A DNA stretch of 64,000 bases from Rhodamnia argentea (Eukaryota > Streptophyta > Magnoliopsida > Myrtales > Myrtaceae), in NCBI RefSeq assembly GCF_020921035.1, contig NC_063156.1:4960001-5024000 (forward strand), in the 5' to 3' direction. How positions within the stretch are numbered: the first letter of the stretch is position 1; every line of letters begins with the position of its first letter. This document shows positions 33,616 through 46,000 of the stretch, one piece after another. The notes beneath the pieces are model-generated. The model was not told the DNA's origin. It did no database searches and saw only the letters and a list, made by a program, of their open reading frames with translations. A program made the position numbers and the translations under genes.

Positions 33616-36090
33616 TGTCGCGACCTAAAAATTCAGAAAATTTCCAGGCTAATGGATTATCTGGTTAATTATTTAACCAACCTAACTCGGACTCTCCCAA
33701 ATCCATACCAAATCGCAACTTGAGGTTCAATTGATTAACATGCAATGTATTTTAATTTTGGAGCCGCCACTAATCATTTATGGTAGGTCGATTAGAAACC
33801 TAAATAAAATAGTGGGAGAACTATTTTATTCCTACGAACTAGAGATTAAGAGTTCGGGGACTTGATTACGCCAGATTACTCTAACGCCCTTTCGGTAACA
33901 TTTTATTTCATGAAAAATCATTTAAGAAGGCAACATTAATTGATTTTAACCTAAGTCACTAACAAAGGTTATCATGCGGGTGCACAATCAATTAATGAAC
34001 ATCCAGAAATCAATATAATCAAGGGAGCATGCGCCACACAAAATTATTTTTTTATTTTCGATTTTTATATGAATGCATGAAAGACTATACTACATATGAT
34101 GCAATGCCGTGATGCAAATGCAAGACTAAGTTAAATGACGTGCAAAAGATGACATGCAAATGAAAATTAACTCCGTGACATATGAATTAATTAAAATTTT
34201 AAATATGCAATTTTAAACTAAAGTAACAAGATATGCTTATAGTTTAATTAAATGGACTACGTGATGTTGGAATCAATTAAATTAACCTAAGCATACAATT
34301 CTACATGCAATACAAACTAACATGCAACCTATATGACACGGTATGAGATGACATAGCAAAGATGAATGACGTGGCATGGATGACGTGGCAAAGATGACGT
34401 GGCAAAGATGAATTTTTTTATTTTCGGATGAATTTATTTCCTAAAATAGAACTATGCCAAAACAATTTTTATCTTGTATATTTTAGAGTTTACATTGACC
34501 TAAACCCTAATATATTGAAGATATATTATTTTAAACATAAGATTCTATTTAAACATGCAATTTCTATTCTAGTATGCAATCTAACCTAAATAAAAAATTA
34601 GATATGCAATATCTACTTGATGTTATTTTTTAAAAGATGCAATTTTCAGATATGCAAAGTGAATGAACGCAATTTTTTTTAATTTTTTAGATCACATCAT
34701 GCCACGGGTATATTCTAAAAAAAATATGACAATCAAACAATTCAAGTCAAATTAGGAAAGTGAATATACCAATCAATGTCAATCAAGAAAGTGGATATAT
34801 TAATCAATTTTTGAAATCTTTCGCGAATATTTGAGTTAATCTTTAATTCGTAATCTTACGATTAACGATTATACCCAAATCCTTGCCTAATCGAGTATTC
34901 CATCAATAATCCTAAAGATGGACGTTCTCGATTGTGTGACAAGTTGCGGATTAGGAAAGAAAATTTTCCTAATCAACCTGTATTTTGAAAAAATATCCAC
35001 TTCGATGCAATATTCAAGATATGCAAATAAATCACAAAATAAGCAAGTGAATATATCAAAGTTCAAGATAGGAAATTTACCTTGTCTTGCAAAATTTGCA
35101 CTTTCCACAAATTGCACACCAAGCTTCAAGCGATCGACCGAATGGCTAGGGAAATTCATACGCACGATTAGGATTAACAAAGCGAAATCATAGCAGCTAT
35201 TTAGCATCTTAAACAGCACCGAACAGTGGAGATATTGTGCCAAAAAAAATGTGATAATCGCTCTCAAAGCACTAGCAAAATCTGCACTGAAGCATTAGCA
35301 ATAACACCCAAAAAACTGCACTATTTTTGAACCTAACAGTGGCTAAATTGAGCACCAAACAGTGATGAAATCAGACTCAAACGACAAAGTATCTAGCACC
35401 AATGCACAAGGACTTCAAATGCTAAAATCTAGCTCGAACGGACACCGGACAGTAGCGAAAAAAGGCTTGGACAGCAGCGGAAACCAGTGTGGAAAGCAGC
35501 GATTTTGGACCCTGAATAGCAATCAGAAGCACCGAACAGCAGCAAGAGATCTTCGGTTGATAAGTAGAGGCGTTGAATAGCAGTAAAAGACCTACGAAAC
35601 AGCGAGCAAAGATGCCGAACAGCAGCAAAAATCGGCCTCGGGGGGAAACCTTCAACCTTTCTCACCGTTTTCCTCTTCACGCCAATCTCACGTGAATTTG
35701 ATGTACGTGCAGAAAATTTTTTGCTCCACCCACTTTTGTGAACGTCCATGACATATGTATATATAGGCATGAGATTAGGGTTTCTTGCCCATATCTCTTT
35801 CCTATTTTCATTCAAAGGACATATTATGATATCTCTACGATATTATTGAAACAATTGGCTCATTTATCCTTTAAGATTTGAAATATTATTGCCCCCAAAC
35901 CAATATTACGAATTTTAATGAATTAATTGCTTCCATCGTCGGTCCTATAAAATGCAAATGTAATGCATGAATGCTAAAATTAATGATAAAAATGATTTAA
36001 TTATTTTTTTTGTGAGAGCTAAAACTAATCCTCTTTTTTTTTTTATACAAGATAAATGATTTAAGAAAAATCAAAATTTAGGTGTCAACA
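33616..36090. mobile_element. Solo LTR (2475 bp) with 5-bp target duplication
   Basis: The element starts TGTCGCGACCT and ends GGTGTCAACA, that is TG..CA, and is bounded on both sides by AATTG (33611-33615 and 36091-36095). The paralogous unoccupied site is visible near 42000, where the two flanks are directly joined. No second LTR, gag or pol is present, so this is a solo LTR left by LTR-LTR recombination, or less likely a non-autonomous insertion. Inside are three tandem TGACGTGGCA boxes (34367-34404) and an area rich in ACAGCAGC-like words (about 35210-35640). Confidence 0.9.
34367..34404 (+). promoter_or_regulatory. Three tandem TGACGTGGCA boxes in the solo LTR
   Basis: Identical decamers lie at 34367-34376, 34381-34390 and 34395-34404, a period of 14 bp. 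The word contains a TGACG half-site and an ACGTGG core, the type bound by plant bZIP factors (TGA and bZIP28/60-like UPRE, consensus TGACGTGG). Any activity is inferred. Confidence 0.6.
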
Positions 36091-36095
36091 AATTG

Positions 36096-37879
36096 TTGAA
36101 GCATGAAACAAGGAAGATGTTCCTAAAGTCTTTGGAGAGATCTTTCACATGAACCTACTTTTGTGTTCGATTGCATTTATTGAGTTTGTCCTTTCTTGAC
36201 TTTCATTGTGTGCTTTGTTCATGTTGAGGACTTTAATACAATAATGTTGTCATACCTCCAACCTATATAGAGGTTGTGAAGTTCAGTTTGTACAAGACAC
36301 GGGAGCAAAGCGAGCTTCGTGTTATAGCAAGAGCATTGGCATTCCAATAAAGAGTTCTCCCTCCAATCTGTATTTGTGTCCTTATTCCGAATTTTCAAAG
36401 TCATCATTTTTTTTGTTTCGGTTCCAATATTATCAGTCGATCAAACATAACCTTTACTTGAGTGGTAATTTCGCCACAATACTTTACCGAGCTATCATTT
36501 CAATGCTATAGCGTCCACGACCGTAGTTGAAGCCTTAAACAATAATCCATGCTCTGACCAACATTAGATGCAAATTACTGTATTCATGTGCATCCAGATT
36601 CTTCTTGGCATTATAGTCCGCAAGCGTTGCCTGCCTCCCTTCAAAGGGTAAATCCTCGTCTACCTAGGGAAACTGTGACCTGCAAGATTTTAGGATTCTC
36701 GCACTTCAGTTCTATATATGCACATTATAAGAGAATCCAGAATACAAACACAATTTACAGTCCACCGTCCACATCGTGATAAGCTTCCGCTTGTCAGCAC
36801 ATAAAACAAAACAGGACTGCGTGTGGCATTGTTAAACTGGGAATCCTAACTAGTTCATATTCATACTTGAAGAATAGCGAGGAAGACAGATTTGAGGAGG
36901 AATTTTTATATGATTCGATATGTTACTGAGTATTGCATCAGTTTATTTATAAGTTTTATGAAATAACTATTTAAGAAAAGCAAATTAGATATGCAAATCA
37001 AAATAGAGATGAAAAATCAGAGGAAATATTTTAAATATCTCTGGAAGACATATAAATATCTCTAACGGTGAGTCGAAACAAATCAACTTCAGTTTGAAAA
37101 ATAATCTGGGCAGTGTCCCAATGTCTTCGATTGCCCTGAAATCAGCGGAAATGAAAAGTGAACAGTAGACGAGATTTCCATAGGTCAATCATCTGACAGC
37201 GGCTAGTCTGATGGTAGTTTCAGCTTCTCGAAAAGGAAGTAAAAAGTCGAAGAATTGGAGGCCAACAACATGCGTCCTTTGCGGTTGACTTTGCTGTCGG
37301 AACAGTAAATGAACAAACATAGTCAATATGGTTAGTGTGGCTACAGTAAGCAGAATGAGCCAGCACTGCTAAGCGAAGGTTATAGTGTGAGGAGTGTCTT
37401 CTCTGCGTCAGAAAATACCTCCGTGAAAAAGAAAAGCTTAACTTGGCGACGTGTCGCCAGCATTGTAATACGACTAAAGTGGTGCTTGGCAAGATGCCAA
37501 TGGAGCACTCGGGGTGATTACTGTCAAGCGGAACTATGGGACTGATTTATTTTGCTACAAAATGCATGGGGTGCACCGATGGGTTTATTTTGCTACGGGT
37601 GCATAGGACCACATTAAACAAATTATAATTCATAAACCACATTGTACCTTAGGACAAAATTTATGGACAATATTGAACAAAATTCAAAGTTCAAATACCA
37701 CATTACATATTGAGTCAAAATTCAATGACCATTTTTGTCATTATCCCTTAATCAATTGATCCATTTTTTTTTTTTTGGTCGAACAAATCGATCCAGTTAA
37801 AATTCGCATACCCTGTCAACAAGCTGCAGACTCATTACCAAGGGCATTCAAATATGGTTGAGATACTTTCCTGGCTACT
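36096..37879. repeat. Paralogous TNL upstream flank (right half) and spacer
   Basis: From 36096 to about 36430 the sequence follows 42000-42320 closely (for example GAAGCATGAAACAAGGAAGA). From about 36435 to 36690 it follows 52440-52690 and partly 40400-40530. The region from 36700 to 37879 has no match I can see. It holds an open minus-strand frame (37492-37220) without recognisable features and, near 37610-37740, degenerate repeats about a missing element. No gene called. Confidence 0.6.
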
Positions 37880-38590
37880 TCCTGCCAATAGAGACAATGG
37901 CAAATGCATGACCTTTCAAATTTTGGAAAAAAAATATTGTAAACCTATTGTATTGGTATAATGCAATCATAAACCTTTAGTTGGGCTAATATAATTGTAT
38001 AGTTTCACATGGATACTAATTAAGTCCATTTGACCAATTTAGGCTGGAAATCATTGACGTGGACGCTAACTATCGCATGTGAAATGACCAGCATTGACTC
38101 ATACAATTAACTTTTCATTTTCTTAAAAAATCTATATATTATTTATTTCTTTTTCCTTTTACCTTTCCTTTTTTTCCTTTTACTATGGTGGCAAGCTCTA
38201 GCAACTGTTGGGTGAGGGCCGACAAAGCCCTTTCCGGCTTTGGTAAGGCCATCGCGACTGCGGGCGAGGCTCACGACTAGCGAGGCATCGCCCAGAGCAT
38301 CGCAACTCGCTAGCCACAGTTAATAAAAAAAAAAGACAAGAAGAAAACAGAAATAAATAAAAAGAATTTAAAGGAATTTAAAAATTTGAAAAAAAATCCA
38401 CATCGGTGTCAGCTATGCCACGTAGGAAAGCAATGTCCATATCGGCAATATTTAGCCAAAATTGACCAAATGGCTTAAATTTGCAAAATGTCAAAATATT
38501 TTGGACTAAATTGGCCAAATTAATAGGTTTTGAATTGAATTAGCACTAGTGCAGTAAGTTTATGACTTTTTTGGTAATTTTCCTTATTCA
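37880..38590. repeat. Non-autonomous repeat element
   Basis: About 700 bp with weakly complementary ends (AAAAAAATATTGTAAACC-like on the left; GTTTATGACTTTTTTGGT on the right) and a GC-rich centre at about 38190-38310 flanked by pyrimidine and purine tracts. It is related in build to 20.5-21.0 kb and at its right end to the MITE in gene A. No coding capacity. Confidence 0.5.
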
Positions 38591-38799
38591 TATGGGTGAA
38601 GTTCCTAACTTATTACCTCAGCTTTGCCTTGCTAAAACCTTGAACTTTATTAAGAGTGCTTTTTTACACTCATCCTCCTCACTTTCCATGATTAATAACA
38701 TGGTGTCCCAATAGTCAATCACTGTCAAGATCCAACAGCTTATAGTTAGCCATTGGACTTTGACAAATTCGTTAGAGAATGTAAAGTTGGGTTCCCATA

Positions 38800-39420
38800 A
38801 TGTTTGACTATTATCAATTGGTCTAAGACTCATTCCTTTAACACCAGTGGTAACTAAACCTCTTGAGAGTCCTTTAATGAATGGATTAGCCAAGTTATTA
38901 TTTGTATGAACACAAATTTCTAAAATAATTTCATCGGTAATTAATTGTCGAATATACCCATATCGCAAGCCAATGTCTAGATTTTCGATTTAGATATTAT
39001 TACCTCACTATCGCACTATAAGGATATGAATACCATTGGTTGTGGCCACAACTCTTTATTCAATAGCAAATTCCGCAGCTATTCAGACTCTTTACCAACC
39101 ACTGGCAGTACTATTAATTCAAATTCCATCATTGAATGAGTTATACATATTTGTTTTTTTTATGCCCATGAGATTGCAACATTTGCAAGGTTGAAAACCC
39201 ATCCAGATGTCGATTTATTATCATATTGTGTTAGTGGGATCATCCAAATATCCTTCTAGCGCTGCTAGTTGTCGTCCATAGAATGGACCATAATTTATGT
39301 TCTCTTTAACTGACCAATAATTCTACTCATGGCCTTTCAATATACAGTTCTAGGATTACTTGTAAATGTGGACAATTTACACGCAATAAAAGCTATAAGC
39401 AGTCTTATGCAGTGCACAGC
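38800..39420 (-). mobile_element. Degenerate Ty1/copia RNase H fragment
   Basis: Read on the minus strand with frame changes and stops, this is the C-terminal RNase H part of a copia polyprotein. Seen are a TSGWVFNL-like piece, an ICITHSMMEFE piece, LDIGLRYGYIRQLITDE and NNLANPFIKGLSRGLVTT, in the order expected for the family. No LTR was found beside it. It lies just downstream of the TIR relic. Confidence 0.8.
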
Positions 39421-39494
39421 ACATATTCGACTTTCAATAGCACTAGCATATTCTAATTGAGTTAAAGACTACAGTATTTGATGCCTTTTATCTT

Positions 39495-39977
39495 TCATTT
39501 GCCATCCCCTGATTTTGTTTTCGGAGCCTCCTTCCATGGCTTCACTAGAGTGCAGCCATGGTCCTCCTCATGCTTCCGTAGGGAGATTTTGTATAGCTCC
39601 GTTTCAAGCTTAACATCCGAGTTATCCCCATCGTAAAAGATTGGTAATATTTCTTTCCCCATGGGTTTTCGAGTGCAATCCACAATGCATGTCAGCTCTC
39701 ACAAGCACTATTTACTCGAAGCATAGTCCTTGGAGAAAATAGGAATATATTTTGAGGAGATTCTTATTGCTTGCAGAATCTCTGGAATCTTTTTGCTAGT
39801 CCTAACTCGTCGTCGTCCCTCAAAAGCGGATTCATGTGTGTCACTCATGAACTCGTAAAGGCAGTTTGTAAATCCGTTATGAGTGCCGGGTCCTCGAAAG
39901 CTCAACAACACGTCGTAGTTGCCACCAGTTTTCGACAAAAAAAAATGTTGACCTCTCCGTCCCCCATCTGATAACAC
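39495..39977 (-). pseudogene. Lone TIR exon relic of a TNL
   Basis: Similar throughout to exon 1 of gene [10 protein letters not shown] leader, YDVLLSFRGPGT, CLYEFMSDT, SKDYASSK, then a stop in place of the Trp of the WCLREL motif, and on as [11 protein letters not shown] and VKPWKEAPKT. An inserted FFLSKT stretch near the N-terminus and a frame change in the HESAFEGRRRV region add to the damage. The exon 1 donor region is followed by copia debris, not by an NB-ARC exon. Confidence 0.9.
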
Positions 39978-40640
39978 AAAGAGATGTTATCGGTGACTTC
40001 TTTTTGAGGTCCTTGGAGGTTTCTACTAGCCAGAGGCGCGATTAAGATGCGGAGTAACTTCCGCTCCCTTTCTTTCCGAGTATGGTCAACCATGGAAGTC
40101 CCTTTCAGCTTGTCATTGTTTAACTCTCTCTTTTCGCTAAGATGGCGAGTCATTTTCAGCTTGTCATTGTTGAACCATTGTGGCAAAATGCTAAATAATG
40201 CCCAATCCGACAGGCGGGAACTTCCAGCGGGTTGATTGAGGGAATATTCTGAGTTTCTATTTCCGTTGTCCACCTTGCTTTAGTTTTGTTGCTTTTCTTG
40301 TTGCCTCATGTTCTCTTTCCTTTCCTTTTTGTTCTTTTCGCTTTTACTCTCAACTATATAATCATGTTGAAGTAAACATGCAAGATTCACAAATTGTCTA
40401 ACCTGTAAATGAGTCGCAATTATGTCGAAATGCTTAACCAAGCCATCATTTCATAGACACAACTTTCGTGACCATAGTTGAACCCTTGAGCAATAATCTG
40501 CGGTTTGAAGCCAACGTTAGATGCAAACTTATCGTCTAACACAAAATGGCTAGGGTTTATGGATATGAATTTGCTGATTGCTCGTGTTTCTCCCAAAAAA
40601 AGTGGAATGCTTGGTCCTAACCAGACTAGTGGTGAAGAAT
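39978..40640. repeat. Leader and upstream flank of the TIR relic
   Basis: This is paralogous to the flank of gene A (51840-52560) and to 32950-33330. Shared landmarks include GGTGACTTCTTTTTG-type leader text and CTCAACTATATAATCATGTTGAA at 40347-40369. No gene. Confidence 0.65.
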
Positions 40641-40649
40641 TGCGATTAC

Positions 40650-41130
40650 ATTGTACTGCATTATAGTAAAGAAGAGAGGATAGATCTGTCTTGCGGGGTT
40701 AGTCAAATGAGTTAGCGTTCGCCCAAATTAGTCTTGCAAATGAGTTACGATGTTTCTTTAAGGTCCTTTTGTCATGCAAAGACCATATGTTCGGAACTGA
40801 TGGTTGTGGCTTTCTTGGTAAATACTAGTTGTATTTGCTTCTTGTATGAGTAACTTCCCTTGCAGTATGAGCAAAATGATGAGACTGGGGACTTGAAGGG
40901 GCTGGCGGAGATGGTGAACGTGGATAATGTTTAGGATCATCTACTAAGTTGGATGTACTCTTCTGATGTGTTTCTTCTTACCATTCTCAGCGGCATTACT
41001 TCTTGAAGATGGAAGCATGATGAACTGAAGTCCTCTTTTGATTGAAGCCCTTCAATGACTATGCCACATACTTCCTTCACGACTAGCTTGAATGGTTGCC
41101 AAACATATTCTGAAGTTCAGGAATCCATTG
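40650..41130 (+). pseudogene. Relic of the CCCH gene 3' end (last exon copy)
   Basis: A diverged copy of 14500-15300. The last exon is preserved after a CTTGCAG acceptor (40864) as YEQNDETGDLKGLAEMVNVD, then NV and a stop at about 40934; the parent has YKHSGENVDLKGLVEETVNV. It is followed by the 3' UTR block containing GATGGAAGCATGATGAACTG. No earlier CCCH exon is present. The relic precedes the 3' end of gene A just as the parent precedes the TNL 3' relic at 15.8 kb. Confidence 0.88.
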
Positions 41131-43017
41131 TACTGTTCGACCAGAGTGGAAAATTGAATCATATCGGCTGCCATTGCAAGAATGTCTGGTTATGTTACAT
41201 ACTTTAATTGGGAGTCAATTAGTAAGATGAAAAGGTTTTGGACTAAATTAGCAAAAGAGCAGTAAGTTTAGGATTTGTTGGACAATTTTTGGCTTGTGGC
41301 TTACCCTTTAAAAGCCCATGGGGTAGTGGCTAAACATATACAAATTTTTAAGCTACGCGTACCCCACACCCCCCCCCAAAATGGAAAAAACAAATTAAGC
41401 TATAACACTTGTTCCTTAAATTGACTGATTTTCATTAGGATGGTAATCTTTATATGTATTTTGGTCAGAAGATGGTAAGTTTATTTGAAGGTCCTTTGAA
41501 TGCCTTAATGATATCAACTTTCCACCAGAAATTGTAAATAATACTTTGCTTCAGTAATCACGATAATCCATAACATCTCGTAAACAAAAGGAACCTGTTG
41601 GAGAGTATCCTTGTATGTAGTAACTTTTCGTTAATCAGTAATAGCATTGAGCAAGGTAAAAGCTCGATGGTTGAAGCTCTTGATGTGACAAAAGCTACGT
41701 TGCAATTTTGTGAGCAAGGTAAGTTGGGAAAAGATGTGGCCATTCCCTTTGGCCGTAAAAGAAAAAAGCAAGAGCAGATAGATGAGAATAATTATTTGAA
41801 TAACATAAAATTGATTGTTGACGTTTTACGCATATTGGTTGCGGTTTCTAGATTTGGTTGTTAGTACAATTCAAAGGGACACCCTAGATTTATGGTGGGC
41901 GTTAGAAGAAGAAGAATGAAAACGAATTAGTGAAGTCTGATTCATGATAAGTGCCTGAAGAAGAATGAATACCAAAGGCTACAAGAATTTATTTAAGAGT
42001 AACTATTGAAGCATGAAACAAGGAAGATGTTGCTAAAGTCTTTGGAGAGCTCTTCCATGTGAAGCTACTTTTGTGTTCAACTGCATTTATTGAGTTTGTC
42101 CTTTCTTGACTTTCATTATGTGCTTTGCTTATACTGTGGACTTTAATGCAATAATGTTGTCGGACCTCCAACCAATATAGAGGTTGTGAAGATCAGTTTG
42201 TATAAGCCACGGAAGCAAAGTGAGCCTTGAGTTGTAGCACGAGCACTTGCATTCCAATAAAATTTCTATCTTTATTTGTGCCTTATTCTAAAATTCCAAA
42301 GTCATTGTTATTATTTTGATTCCAACGACAATGCCTGGACAAAAGCCAAAATAGAGCGGGAAATGAGTGCTCGTGTGTGAGATACAGTGAGCGAGAGGAA
42401 GAGAAGGAAGTGAAGCCGGCCGTGTTGGTCGAAACATTGGACAGCGATTTCAATCCCGATTCACATGAGATACTACAATGTTGTTCGTGGCCGGTGCCAA
42501 ATGTCGAAAAGCCTCTTCCATCGATGTATCTTCGAAATTCTAGTCCGGTGAGGTCCGGCTGCACTTATATAGGATGACTATTTAGGCGTGGGATCAGGAT
42601 TAGTCCACCCAAATATTGCTATGACTGTGCGATATCTGTTAACTTACGTGTCAAAAGGAAAGCATCGAACGGTGACGCATTATCCAGGGCAAATCTCCGA
42701 GATACATAACGTGGAGCCTTTAGAATTAGAAGCTTTCTTACCTTGTCCCCTCCTGCTCCTTTGTCGTGAAATCGCACGCACGTACGCAATATTGTCCATT
42801 TGCACCAAAAACTAACAAAAAAAATATGTCCCTCACAATTAGGTAAGTTTCCAGAAACCTGCATCCCAAGTCCTGCACGAATGGCCGTCAATCATCAGTT
42901 AGCCTAGCATTTCACTATTTGAAGCAACATACGCTAATAACGGGGTAGGAAATCAGCGAAAAGCCAGGGACACCAAAAAAGAAGAAGAAGAAGAAGAAGA
43001 AAAAGATGATGATGGGC
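41131..43017. other. Spacer with duplicated blocks downstream of gene A
   Basis: About 41150-41290 holds an end of the dispersed element family (GGTTTTGGACTAAATTAGCA). 41790-42320 is paralogous to 33380-33610 plus 36096-36430 and represents the site before solo-LTR insertion. 42343-43000 is paralogous to 15840-16400. A GAA repeat lies at 42975-43005. The 3' UTR of gene A must start at 43017. No further gene seen. Confidence 0.55.
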
Positions 43018-46000
43018 TCACTTATGATGATGATGACCTCTCCTCCGATTGCGGCGGCACCAATGGAGAAAGGGAATGTACATATCTTCCCAGAATTGAC
43101 AAAAGTCTTCCTCAGGTATTTCTCTATAGATGACCTCACCAAACCATTTCATGGCCCTGGCGAATTCCCACGCAAGGCGAGTTTTTTGCTTGACGTCAGG
43201 TGCGCGGCCAAGGAGCGAGCGAGCCTCTTCGAACATGTAGTCATAATGCGGCTTTGTCTTCATAAACGGGCTCAGAATGCAACAATGAAAACAGACGCCA
43301 ACCGCATACATCAGCAAACGCTTATCTAAGTAGTTATGCAAGCATAACCATGTTAGATTTCGCTGCCCCATGGCTCGCAATCTACCCCAGCGTGTTTTCC
43401 TCAGTCGGCGACTCGTGCAGTTCCTGAAGCTTCTTCTAGACCCCGGACCCTGAACTTGAGTGGCCTCCTGATGCCAAGAGTTCAACATTCCAATGTAGTC
43501 TGGAAGTTTTTTGCTCGACCACGGAATTCTCAGCAGCAGATTGGTAGAACGCAAGATTTGGGATGAGAATTGGGTTAAGATCTCCAGAGTCTCCACCCGA
43601 CAACCAATCTGATCACTCCGCCCAGGCTCGAATAAGGAAATTAAAACGGCAATGGAAAGCTGAGGAAACCGAGGAGAAGTTTCCAACGAAGGACTATCAC
43701 TGAACTCTCTGACCTCCGAGGTTATGCACATACAATAATCGCAGAATTCCAAAGAGAGCAGTTGTTCGTCTTTTCTCTGATATTCATGCATCCCCTTGGA
43801 TACCCACTTTCTTTCCCCCCAGGTCACGAGCATTAACATCAGGTTTTTCATGTACCGAATTGGTTGAGACGAGGTCATTATCCCGGTGTCCCCAAGTGGG
43901 ACTTCCGCGGCAATATTCAACCGCAAATCATCACCGGGAGAAAAGATTACCCTCGCTAAAATCTTAGGTAAGCCCCTCCCTGAAAGGTGATTCTCATGAA
44001 ATCCTGGCGTTACAACTTTCCTCGCGTCCTGACTAATTGCAATCTCGAACGGGTCATCTAGTTCCAGTTCTGCAAGGTCCAAGCGATCCTCGAGATCTTG
44101 CATGAGAGTCCGATACCTCACCAGTTGTCTGCTTAGCTTACTACCTACTATCAGATCTCGGACTTGCCAAAGCGATGGAGGTAGTTCCTCGATGGGTGTC
44201 CCAAATAGATTCATGTGTGTCAACGACTTTAGCTCTCCAACAGCATCCGACAGCGAATTTAGATTCCTACAATTCGCCAAACACATGTGCTCAAGATCCA
44301 CTAGCTTTTTTATTGTGTCCGGAAGTTCAACTAATCCTGTATCCTCCATTATTAGCCTTGACAAAAGTCTTAGATTACCAATCGAGTCCGGCAAATAACA
44401 AACACTACAGCACTCGATCAAGATGAGCTCTCTCAGGGCGGTGAGAGAACCAATTTCCTGGGGCAGCTCTCTAAGAAGCGGACAACGTTTGATTTTCAAG
44501 TAAACCAACCGCTTTAGTTTACCGATTGACCGACCGATTTCGACCAATCCTGTATCCTCCATTATTAGCCTTGACAAAAGTCTTAGATTACCAATCGAGT
44601 CCGGCAAATAACAAACACTACAGCACTCGATCAAGATGAGCTCTCTCAGGGCGGTGAGAGAACCAATTTCCTGGGGCAGCTCTCTAAGAAGCGGACAACG
44701 TTTGATTTTCAAGTAAACCAACCGCTCTAGTTTACCGATTGACCGACCGATTTCAACCAATCCTATATCCTCCACTATTAGCCTTGACAAAAGTCTTAGA
44801 TTACCAATCGAGTCCGGCAAATAACAAACACTACAGCACTCGATCAAGATGAGCTCTCTCAGGGCGGTGAGAGAACCAATTTCCTGGGGCAGCTCTCTAA
44901 GAAGCGGACAACGTTTGATTTTCAAGTAAACCAACCGCTCTAGTTTACCGATTGACCAACCGATTTCGACCAATCCTGTATCCTCCATTATTAGCCTTGA
45001 CAAAAGTCTTAGATTACCAATCGAGTCTGGCAAATAACAAACACTACAGCACTCGATCAAGATGAGCTCTCTTAGGGCGGTGAGAGAACCAATTTCCTGG
45101 GGCAGCTCTCTAAGAAGCGGACAACGTTTGATTTTCAAGTAAACCAACCGCTCTAGTTTACCGATTGATCGACCGATTTCAACCAATCCTGTATCCTCCA
45201 TTATTAGCCTTGACAAAAGTCTTAGATTACCAATTGAGTCCGGCAAATAACAAACACTACAGCACTCGATCAAGATGAGCTCTCTCAGGGCGGTGAGAGA
45301 ACCAATTTCCTGGGGCAGCTCTCTAAGAAGCGGACAACGTTTGATTTTCAAGTAAACCAACAGCTCTAGTTTACCGATTGACCGACCGATTTCAACCAAA
45401 CTTGGTAAATCTTTCAGAACCAATCTCTCCAAACTCATAAATTCAGAGAAGCAAGGTGTTTTGATAAAGGATTTGGATCCCGCGAGATTCAAAACTTTCA
45501 GTTTACTTGCCACCTGTAAAACAGCAACCCACTTAATACTGTCGGGACTCGACAAGCAATGCAAACTAGGTGCATGTCCTCACATATTCAGACGATTAGT
45601 TGGAAGAGTAAATGAATAAGGTGAAATAGTACCATCATTTCGACCCATTTGCTCCATTCTTCTACGGTGAAATCACCTGAAAGCTTGAGAACAACTAGGT
45701 GATTCAGAACAAAGTTGTTTGCTTGAAGTTTTGGAGGAAAATTTCGCCAACAAAGCCATCTTAGCTCTGGCAATATTATCTTAAAGTTGCCAGCCAAATT
45801 CTGTCCATCCAATTCAAGAAACCTTGCGCCCCTGAGATTCGCACAATCTTCGGGTGTTAATTTGTAATTGTGTCTCAATTTCCATGATGTGAATGCTTCC
45901 ACATTTTCTGTTCCCTGAGGGTAGGAAAACAAAGTTAATAGCCACTAACATCACCTTAGGTATACCTTATAAGGCCTCAGATTTTATTTTGAGATAATTA

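Noticed and set aside
37220-37492. Minus-strand 90-aa Ser/His-rich open frame
   Set aside because: No domain, no splice partners and no homologous frame in the paralogous flanks.
42975-43015. GAA/GAT repeats near the end of gene A as a special C-terminal signal
   Set aside because: Simple-sequence expansion; the HHHHK ending of gene A comes from the ATG/ATC run and is probably incidental.
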